Below, one piece after another: positions 1-7,800 of a DNA stretch of 10,229 nt. Made by a program: the position numbers and the translations under genes. The notes beneath the pieces are model-generated. The model was not told the origin of the DNA. It did no database searches and saw only the letters and a list, made by a program, of their open reading frames with translations. Each line of letters starts with the position of its first letter. Position 1 is the stretch's first letter. Origin of the DNA: Glomus cerebriforme. Lineage: Eukaryota > Glomeromycota > Glomeromycetes > Glomerales > Glomeraceae. The DNA is taken from contig QKYT01000902.1 of the NCBI GenBank assembly GCA_003550305.1, positions 6,655 to 16,883 of the forward strand. Reading direction: 5' to 3'.

Positions 1-630
1 GGAATGTAATCTAAAATATAACATTTAATAAAAAATACATTAGTAAAAATAATATTTCAAAATTTCATTAAATAGTAAATTAATTTATACCTCATTGATA
101 AATTCTAATCTAACATTTTTTGAATTATTTAAATTTTTCAGTGCTATTTCCATATTAGGTTCATCTCGTATCCAATTTTGATTTCTATTATCCCATTCAC
201 GAATATATCCATCAATCCAATTTGCTTTATACACTTTACCAAACCCNCCTTTTGCAATATATTTAATATCATAAAATCTATCATAAGGTATCCACTCTAA
301 TACTTCCCAACGGTTAATTGCTGATAGTTGAGTATGTTGAATAAATTTGTCAATATTTTTATTACCACTACTCCATTTTTTAAAATTTTGTCGAAAATGA
401 TTTGGGTTACATAATTTACACCATTTAGCAGTATTTGGTTGTATGCATTTTTCACATAAACCATATTCTTTATAACTTTCTTTTAATTTTTCATTCAATA
501 TTAGTTTATCAATTAACAATTTTTGTTCTTCAGTTAACTTCCAATATTGAAAATCTTTTATTTGTTCAAATACATTGTCACTGAGATATTTTTGTTTATT
601 AAAATGAAAAAGTTTTTTTACGAAATCCAT
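1..630 (-). CDS. Zinc-ribbon protein kinase (TKL-like), 5' part, truncated by window edge
   Basis: Exon 1 (630 down to 91, 180 codons) starts at the first ATG after an in-frame TAA four codons upstream. The N-terminus is about 58 residues of charged, helix-like sequence. A zinc ribbon follows (CEKC...WCKLC), then a linker with WSSGN, then EWIPYDRF, which opens the kinase N-lobe in this family. The glycine loop reads GKGGFGKVY. One base in it is N (position 247), but the codon is GGN, so it is glycine whatever the base. The beta3 lysine is present (ALK), and helix C begins at EFINE. The frame would stop in GTATAA, which is a donor: an 80-nt intron (90-11) has a branch-like TTACTAAT and ends TTTTAG, and exon 2 (10-1) resumes in phase 0 with I-T. 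The C-lobe lies outside the window. By family it is probably a Ser/Thr or dual-specificity TKL-type kinase; its substrate is unknown. It is an undamaged single-head relative of the plus-strand array gene. Confidence 0.85.
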
Positions 631-659
631 AACGTTACAAAGTTAGGATATTTGACAGA

Positions 660-712
660 GATAATACAATTATTTATAAAATAGAAATTTTTTTTTTTTA
701 AAAAAAAAAAAT
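660..712 (-). promoter_or_regulatory. Putative promoter of the minus-strand kinase: TATA-like box plus T12A12 tract
   Basis: Read on the minus strand, TATAAATA lies at 678-671, about 41-48 nt upstream of the ATG at 630. Just upstream of it (688-711) is an uninterrupted T12 followed by A12. Poly(dA:dT) tracts are known to exclude nucleosomes in fungal promoters. The TATA call is weak in such AT-rich DNA; the homopolymer palindrome is directly visible. Confidence 0.3.
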
Positions 713-1560
713 TCTTATTTTACGCCGACAAATTTTGTGTATCATTTTACAGTTTCAGTGTAACTTTCAAAAATTATGCAGCTGCATTACACTAACCTTG
801 TCTGTTTTTATCATCAATCACATGCTTTTAACATTGAAAATCATGTGTTTAATTAAATTATCCGTACAGTAGTAATTGAATTTTTTTTTTTTTTTGTATT
901 GAAAAATTGAGTATTCAAATTGAGTAAACGAAGTAAGTTTTCTTAGAAAAAGTAGTTTATAGTGTTAAGTAAGTAAATTTTGCTTTACGAATTTTTTTAA
1001 AAACATTTCACGCCAGGTAAAAAAAAACATAAATAGGCAAAGAATTGTGGATATTCTTAACGTAACTGATCCAAATTTTAGAAATTTCTAATTTATTATT
1101 CTTAATATTACCATATATATGATTTCTTTTTTTAAAAAAAAGTTGAACTATTCGTTTCTTAATAAAAAAAAAAATCTTTCAATAAAATATTTAAAAAATA
1201 CAAAATAATTTTTGCTTTGAATTTTTGAATAGTCAAATTGTCCATACCAGTATGTCTTTTGCATTTGGCCACTTACGGTATTTATTTTAGTTTGAAAATA
1301 ATAAATAAGAATCATAATTACTCCAAGAATTCAATCGAATATTAAAAGTTTTTAATGATTTAGTACGACATTTTTACAATAAAATTTATGATCATCAAAG
1401 AAATTTACTAAAGTTTAACCAAATTCTAAAACTAATCTATATACTAAAAAAATTCATGCCGATCTGTAGAGGTTTAGATTACCCTGTATAAATAATTTTA
1501 ATTNTNTAATNTGTAAACGTCTTCCAATNTATTCCATATTAATTAATAAAAAATTGGATG
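713..1560. other. Intergenic stretch with no supported gene
   Basis: Very AT-rich sequence with many homopolymer runs. I see no reading frame of useful length and no tRNA-like or rRNA-like block. Four ambiguous bases (1504, 1506, 1511, 1529) cluster near the right end, suggesting an uncertain assembly or polymorphic spot. Confidence 0.6.
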
Positions 1561-1740
1561 ATCTTTTTGGCTGAAAAAAAGAATTCTGCCATAGATCACC
1601 GCAGCCGTTCTGCTAATTATTATTTTAGACTAATTAAGATTAGCTATTGATCACGCCTGGATTTAATTTTTTGTTTTTATTTATTAATTTCTTTTTTCTT
1701 TTTGTAGGTCTAGATAGGATACGTTGGTTCTCTGGTCTGG

Positions 1741-2054
1741 ATCTAAGGATCTCATTCTAAAAAAAATGAAAAGTTACCAAAGAGCCGCAGTATACCGATC
1801 AGATCATTTTCTAATTTTCCATTTGAATCTAAGGATCAAACCTGTAAAAAATAAGTTAATAAATAATCAGATATAATAACTGTCATAATCTAAAAAAAAT
1901 TAACTATATGATAATTACTGTATATACAACAAAGCAATAATAAAAAAATCACACCACTTTGGAATTTTCCATTGAAATCTAACCTAATATCANGAAATTC
2001 TTTCCATATAAAATCCATGGAGAAATTAATATTGAACCATCATGGAAATCTAAG
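1741..2054. repeat. Short dispersed direct repeats (ATCTAAGGATC and ATTTTCCATT...TCTAA)
   Basis: The 11-mer ATCTAAGGATC occurs at 1741-1751 and again at 1827-1837; a partial ATCTAAG is at 2048-2054. The 19-mer ATTTTCCATTTGAATCTAA (1814-1832) recurs at 1964-1982 with two changes. The surrounding 1.56-2.1 kb is less AT-rich than its flanks. It may be a worn repetitive element or an old noncoding transcript; no protein is visible. One ambiguous base lies at 1993. Confidence 0.4.
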
Positions 2055-2231
2055 TGGTTCTGATATTTTCTATGCCGAAATATATGGAGTCACTACACAG
2101 AGAAATTACAATTTAATGGGTTTGCATATCACATGACATTTTAAAATTTTGTTTTCTATGTTAGAATTACCCTTTACATGATTACAGTAATTAAAGAAGT
2201 ATGATAACAATAAACATTATTTTTTTTTTAG

Positions 2232-2750
2232 GAATGATGCGAAAAATTTTGAATATGAAGGTAGGTATTTCATAAGGAAAGGTGGTACAGTAATACAGTA
2301 GGCTGAACCCACCCAAAGTTTAAAATAAAAATCAAGGCAGAGTACCTAAAGATAAATAAAGTACAAAAGAAATTTTTTAGGACTATTTAAAGTTAACAGG
2401 TTTTTCTTATTAATTTTGATCAACAAGTTTAGTTAAGAAAATAATCATCATTTTGTTTAGTATATAGATTCATAGCTAGACTAAAATTATGGGCGGGTTT
2501 GGAACAGCAAATCACTGATAGACTTTGAATTGTGCAACGCGGACAAATCACATGCCACTTTTTTTTAGCTTGGATGGGTAACTTGATCGTTGGGTCTTAT
2601 GCTACCTTGGCAGATCCCAGGTTGATTACTAATATATAAAATAATAAATATTTTTTTCAGGTTCAGCAGGCTATTCCTATTGCGGGTAAGTAGCTTCAAA
2701 TTTTTTTAAAACCTTTTTTATAGGTTCGGCAGGATGATCCTACTCCTTTG
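2232..2750 (+). other. Exon-like islands with splice signals, no protein recognised
   Basis: Three short islands carry good intron borders. 2232-2260 follows a T-run ending AG and precedes GTAGGT. 2661-2685 follows TTTTTTTCAG, with TTACTAAT about 30 nt upstream, and precedes GTAAGT. 2724 onward follows TTTTTTATAG. The second and third islands begin alike (GGTTCAGCAGG and GGTTCGGCAGG), so one may be a copy of the other. Between them and the first lies a GC-richer block, 2569-2624, that can form a partial stem (CTTGGAT with ATCCCAGG). These could be exons of a noncoding RNA, microexons of a decayed gene, or chance. I recognise no protein family. Confidence 0.25.
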
Positions 2751-2803
2751 ATTTTCTTTTTAAACATAAATCAAAATTTTCTTTTCAATACATATTAGTA
2801 TAT

Positions 2804-2823
2804 CCCGCTGCAAAGGCAGCGGG
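2804..2823. repeat. GC-rich perfect hairpin, 8-bp stem, 4-nt loop
   Basis: CCCGCTGC, loop AAAG, then GCAGCGGG. It is followed by CTACGGCTAG. An eight-base all-matching stem that is nearly all G/C stands out sharply in this AT-rich region. It may be the end of a dispersed repeat family or a structured RNA element; nothing else nearby identifies it. Confidence 0.6.
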
Positions 2824-3500
2824 CTACGGCTAGTATTTACTAAACAAAAATGTTTCCATTTGTTACAATAACAAAATAATAATAATTTAGTAAACTTTTT
2901 CGAATTCTATATTTATTGTATTGATTTAAATAATAATAATTGTTATAATACTCTGATATTTTTTTGAATTTTAATACTCCGAGAAAATGAGAAAAAAAGT
3001 ATATATAGAACGGTAGAATTCAAAAGATGTACAGTATCAGCAAGTAGATTTTACATAACTTATAGAGATATTGTATCTTATTTCATTTTCTTCGTATATA
3101 AACATTTATTTTTTCAATACTTCTACTTGGTTTTTATTAAATAATTTTAGAAATCAAATATATCGTATAGTTTTGTGAAACTATTGCTATTATATAATAA
3201 TTGTCAATATAAAAGTTGAAAATTTACTTTAAAAGTTAAGGAAAGTTGAAATCGGAATGTTAATTTGTCATAGTTAAAACTTTTGCGCAATAAAATTTAA
3301 TTCTAAAATTAAACGATTGAAACTCCAAAGATTTACAACACCTTGACTTAAATATTTTAAAAATTACTTTTAAACAAACGATTGAATTTTCAGATCTTTC
3401 ACAAGATTCATTTAGACAATTTTGTGCAGATCGTAATAGTCATATTCTAGTTTAAAACAAGTTTTATACCATAATATCATCAAATTATTTATATACTGTA
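2824..3500. other. Intergenic stretch with no supported gene
   Basis: AT-rich sequence with no sustained reading frame, no RNA gene and no clear repeat beyond simple A/T runs. Confidence 0.55.
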
Positions 3501-3591
3501 TATATATAGATCATAGGAAATTTTGAAAATTTTATAATAGCTCTACGCATGGGTTTTTATTAATATGAATTAATCCTATGACCTATATATT
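3501..3591. repeat. Imperfect inverted repeat, 18-nt arms
   Basis: The left arm TATATATAGATCATAGGA (3501-3518) pairs with TCCTATGACCTATATATT (3574-3591) at 16 of 18 positions, with a 55-nt loop. It could be a small hairpin element or MITE remnant. It abuts the end of the zinc-finger remnant on the minus strand. Confidence 0.45.
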
Positions 3592-3746
3592 TATATTAGT
3601 ATGATCATTTTTGCATGGCGATTCAAATAATCTTCTTCCCAACACCTATTAAGTTTAATTATTTCACCACAAATACAAACAACTTTTTTAGCGTGAATAA
3701 TGTGAGCACAATATTTATGATTCAAAAGTCTTTCTTTACTATATTT
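3591..3746 (-). pseudogene. Remnant of a Cys/His zinc-finger reading frame
   Basis: Read on the minus strand, 51 codons are open between a TGA (3749-3747) and a TAA (3593-3591), with no ATG at the beginning. The translation contains HKYCAHIIH, then KVVCICGEIIKL, then WEEDYLNRHAK. The order C...H...CxCG...H, with conserved-looking WEEDYLNRH, resembles the Cys/His finger units widespread in Rhizophagus-type genomes. This is recognition from memory and no search was run. The final cysteine expected after the last histidine is absent. The segment ends in an unrelated tail, so I read it as a fragment or single exon of a dead gene. It is too short and lacks the start codon needed to be called a gene. 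Confidence 0.45.
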
Positions 3747-4228
3747 TCACGAAAACATATAAGATTTATTTTAAAAAAAAGATTAGATAACTGATGATAA
3801 TAAATAGCACATATCATGTGAACTTAATAAGGATCGGCCAAATAAACATCCCTAAAAAGATATCGAAAATAAGCAAACTAAAATGTAAGCATGTTAAAAA
3901 TTTTTATTAATTCTATTTCTTCTAACTATAGCTAAAAGTGCATGTGGCTAAGCAAATGATCCTGTTACCTGTATACATATTACGCGGGTCCTAAAAAAAT
4001 ATAAATCCTTTTTTGGCTGAAATACAGTATTGTTTAAGCTTATTTGGGAAACATTCGGGCGTAAAATGACTATCGAATATATTGTATTACGTCGATCAAA
4101 AATTCTACAATCAAAAAAGTACATCTTCACAATCACGGCTATTTATTCAAATCGGAGTTTAGAGGTAACAATGGGAATAGTCAAATCAACAATGAATAAA
4201 GTCAAAGGGTGATCAATGCGACCAAAAT
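3747..4228. other. Intergenic stretch; possible worn transposon end, no gene supported
   Basis: Overlapping open frames of about 60 codons on both strands (3948-4136 and 4030-4212) show no family motif, and I do not call them genes. The part 3958-4100 is less AT-rich. It contains TTTTTTGGCTGAAATACAGT (4010-4029), and a shorter TTGGCTGAAA also occurs near 1567-1576. This would suit a transposon end, but I find no matching inverted partner. Confidence 0.3.
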
Positions 4229-4250
4229 AAAAAAAAATTTTTTTTTTTTT
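4229..4250. repeat. A9T13 homopolymer palindrome
   Basis: Nine A followed by thirteen T, about 190 nt upstream of the plus-strand kinase start. It is similar to the T12A12 tract upstream of the minus-strand kinase and may act as a nucleosome-depleting promoter element. Confidence 0.5.
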
Positions 4251-4386
4251 GATTATGATAATCCCTTATTTGTTAGATCATTGTTTTCTTTCCTTATCAG
4301 ATAATCGGCCCACATCATTAATTACAGTACTAACAGAGTAACAATAGTCGATGTGTGTAACCATAAAATTATTTAAATTTCTCAAG

Positions 4387-4396
4387 TTTATATACA
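4387..4396 (+). promoter_or_regulatory. TATA-like box upstream of the array kinase gene
   Basis: TTTATATACA lies about 44-53 nt before the ATG at 4440, the same spacing as the TATA-like box of the divergent kinase. In AT-rich DNA such matches are common, so this is weak. Confidence 0.22.
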
Positions 4397-4439
4397 CCGA
4401 TATCCAAATTTTTAAATCATTAAATTAATAGAAATAATT

Positions 4440-4820
4440 ATGCTACAATTTAAAATTAAACAAAAAATCACAAGTTCATCAATATCTTCTCAAAAATTCC
4501 CATGTAAAAAATGTGTCAAAAAGTATACAAATATAAATTACGAATGGTGTAAAACATGCCAAATAATTCAAATAAATCGTTTAAACAAGTATTTTACAAA
4601 TTTGATCAACGTAAACAAAAGTGATCCAATATTTGAATGGATACCCTATGATCAGTTTGATAATATTGAAGAAATGGGAAAATATGATTATGCTACAACA
4701 TATTCAGCAATATGGAAGGTCGGCACATCAAAATATAAAAAAAAAGGATTATGTACTATAAAAGTCGTTTTAAAACGCTTATATAATACACAAAATATCA
4801 CCAATGAAATTTTAGATGAG
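4440..4820 (+). repeat. Exon 1: first zinc ribbon plus N-lobe module
   Basis: It lacks the beta4-beta5 start of the later modules because it opens the gene. It carries an intact zinc ribbon (CKKC...WCKTC), a shortened linker without the WTSGN motif, EWIPYDQF, and a damaged glycine loop (GKYDYATTY in place of GKGGFxTVY). The beta3 lysine is kept (VVLK), and helix C starts with NEILDE. The donor is GTAAAA. Spliced directly to exon 8 it would give an ordinary single-head kinase, which is probably the ancestral arrangement. Confidence 0.75.
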
Positions 4821-7800
4821 GTAAAAAATTCTTTTATAAATTCGATTTAAATATTTTTTTAAAAAAATAACTCCTTTTTTTTTTTGTTTTAATAGGTTAA
4901 AATATATGCAAAATATGATTTCATTAAAATGTATGGGATATCTCAAAATTTAGATACAAAAGATTATGTGATGGTATACTCAAGCTCGGCCAGTGGAAAT
5001 AAAGAAATTGATGAATTAATTCAAGAATTTAATACCAATAGATATAATCGTGTATTTGAATGGATACCATACACCCAATTTAAGAATATTAAAGAAATAG
5101 GTAAAGATGGGTTTGCGACAACATATTCAGCAATATGGAAGGATGGACCACTAAGTAGAGAGAAATTAAGAAGAGTATATCCTAATACAAAAGTTGTTTT
5201 AAATTCTTTCCAATTTACCATTTACGAGTTTTTATATAAGGTTTGAAATTATTTTATATAAATTACTTTTTTAATATAATTTTATAATTTTTAATATAAT
5301 GATATTTATTTTTGGTTTAATAGGTTAAAGCATGTAAAGTTGATGGTGATATATATGGAATATCTCAAAATCCAAATACAAGAGATTATATTATGGTCCT
5401 TCAAGGTGGATATTGTAAATATTGTGAAAAATGTGGTGAACAATATAAATATGCATCTTATAGATGGTGTAAACCATGTCAAGTTGATAATTTTAAAAGA
5501 AATTTCTCAAACTGGACAAGTGAAAATGAAAAAACTGATAATTTAATTCAAGAAATGCAACTAAAAATTGATCACCCGAATGACATAGTATTTGAATTGA
5601 TACAATACAATCAATTTAACGACATCAAACAAATAAGCAAAGATAATTTTGCTACATTATATTCTGCAACATGGAAGGATGGTCCATTAATATATAATAA
5701 AGATAAATATGTATATGAAAGGCGTAGTAATCATAAAGTTACTTTAAAATGCTTACATAATTCACAAGATATTACTGATGAATTTTTAAATGAGGTAAAA
5801 TTTTTATTAAGTTATTTAAATATAATTAATAAAATAATAATTTTTTTGTGGTTTGATAGGTTAATTTTTTTAATGGTGAGAATATTGAAATATATGGAAT
5901 ATCTCAAACTCCAGATACAAAATATTATATTATGGTTCTTCAAGATAGATATTGTGAAAAATGTGGTGAAATATATAAATATGTGAATTATAAATGGTGT
6001 AAATTTTGTCAAATCAATAATTTAAAAAATAATTTTGCAGTATGGACCAGTGGGAATGAAAAAATTGATGATTTAATTAAAGAAATGCAACTGAAAATTC
6101 ATTACCCATGGGATGTAGTATTTGAATGGATACCATACAATCAGTTTAATAATATTGAAGAAATAGACAAAGGTGGTTATGCTACAGTATATTCGGCAAT
6201 ATGGAAGGATGGTCCATTATATTATCATAAAGAAGAAATGATATATAAAAGGAAACAAAATGAAATAGTTACTATAAAATGTTTATCTAATTTACAAAAT
6301 ATAACCAGGAAGTTTTTAGATAAGGTATATTTTATATAATTTTATAAATTTGATTTAATTCTCTTTTAATATAATAAAAATCATTATTTTTTATGTTTAT
6401 TAGGCTAATAACATAGGATATGGAATATCTCAAAATCCAGATACAAAAAATTATATTATAGTTTTTAAAAATGAATATTGTTGTGAAAAGTGTGGTAAAA
6501 AATATACACATCCAAATTTTAAATGGTGTATACTATGCCAAAACAATAATTTAAAAAAAATTGCAAACTGGACCAGTGGGAATGAAAAAATTGATGATTT
6601 AATTAAAGAAATGCAACTGACAATTTATCTATGGGATGTAGTATTTGAATGGATACCATACAATCAGTTTAATAATATTGAAGAAATAGGCAAAGGTGGT
6701 TATGTTACAGTATATTCGGCAATATGGAAGGATGGTCCGTTATATTATCATGAAGGAGTATATAAAAGGAACCAAAATAAGCAAGTTGCTTTAATATGCT
6801 TATTTAACTCTCAAAATGATATTTCAGTACCATCTATCAATAGATTTTTAAATGAGGTATGGAAGATTTAATTTAAATACTTTTTTTTATACATACAGTA
6901 ATAATAATCTTTTATGTTTTGATAGGTTAATAACAAAAGATATGGAATATCTCAAAATCCAGATACAAAAAATTATATTATAGTTTTTCAAGATAAAGCC
7001 TGGAAGTGGTATAAAACATGTCAAATTAATAATTGCTTTACAGATTGGACCAGTGGAAATGAAAAAATTGATAATTTAATTCAAGAAATGCAACTAAAAA
7101 TTTATCATCCATGTGATGTAGTATTTGAATGGATACCATACAATCAGTTTAGTGTTATTAAAGAGATAGCTAAAGATGAATATGTTAAAATATGTTTGGC
7201 AATATGGGAAGATGGGCCATTAGAATATGTTGATATTAAAAACACATATATGAGGATTAAGAATAGAAAAGTTGCTTTAAAATATTTACGTAATTCACAT
7301 AATATCACCAACGAATCTTTATATGAGGTGTGAAATGTTTTTAAAATTTATTTAAATATTTTTATTAAATAATAATAGAAACTTTGATATTTTAATAGGT
7401 TAAATCATATATTAGTGAGAACAAACATCAAATATATGGAATATCTCGAAATCCTGTTACAAAAAATTATATTTTGGTCCTTCAAAATGTATATTGCAAA
7501 GAGTGTGGTGAAGAATATACAAGTATATACCGGAAATGGTGTAAACCATGTAGTCTAAGTTATTTTAAAACGAATTTCAGAAATTTGAACAATGGAAAAG
7601 TAATTGATGATTTTATTCAAGAAATGCAATCAGAAATTGATGATACTTGTATCGAATGGATACCATACAATCAATTTAATGATATTAAAGAAATAGGTAA
7701 AGGTGGTTTTTCCACGGTATATTCAGCAATATGGAAGGATGGTCCATTAAAGTCATATGAAAGGATCCAGAATAAAAAAGTCGCTTTAAAATGTTTATCC

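Noticed and set aside
2569..2624. 5S rRNA gene
   Set aside because: Only about a dozen bases resemble the 5S internal control region; the rest and the overall fold do not match.
1567..4029. Transposon with ends at the two TTGGCTGAAA copies (1567 and near 4014)
   Set aside because: The copies are in the same orientation, share only about ten bases, and no transposase or target duplication is visible.
3948..4212. Open frames of about 60 codons on both strands as genes
   Set aside because: They overlap each other, show no family motif, no splice context and no supported start.
5021..5221. Minus-strand open frame inside exon 2
   Set aside because: It is antisense to a recognisable kinase module and has no motif of its own.
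5340..5546. Plus-strand open frame in another frame of exon 3
   Set aside because: The exon 3 frame carries the zinc ribbon and hinge motifs; this one is its shadow.
5812..6012. Minus-strand open frame over intron 3 and exon 4
   Set aside because: Its hydrophobic run comes from AT-rich intron and antisense codons, so it is not a membrane protein.
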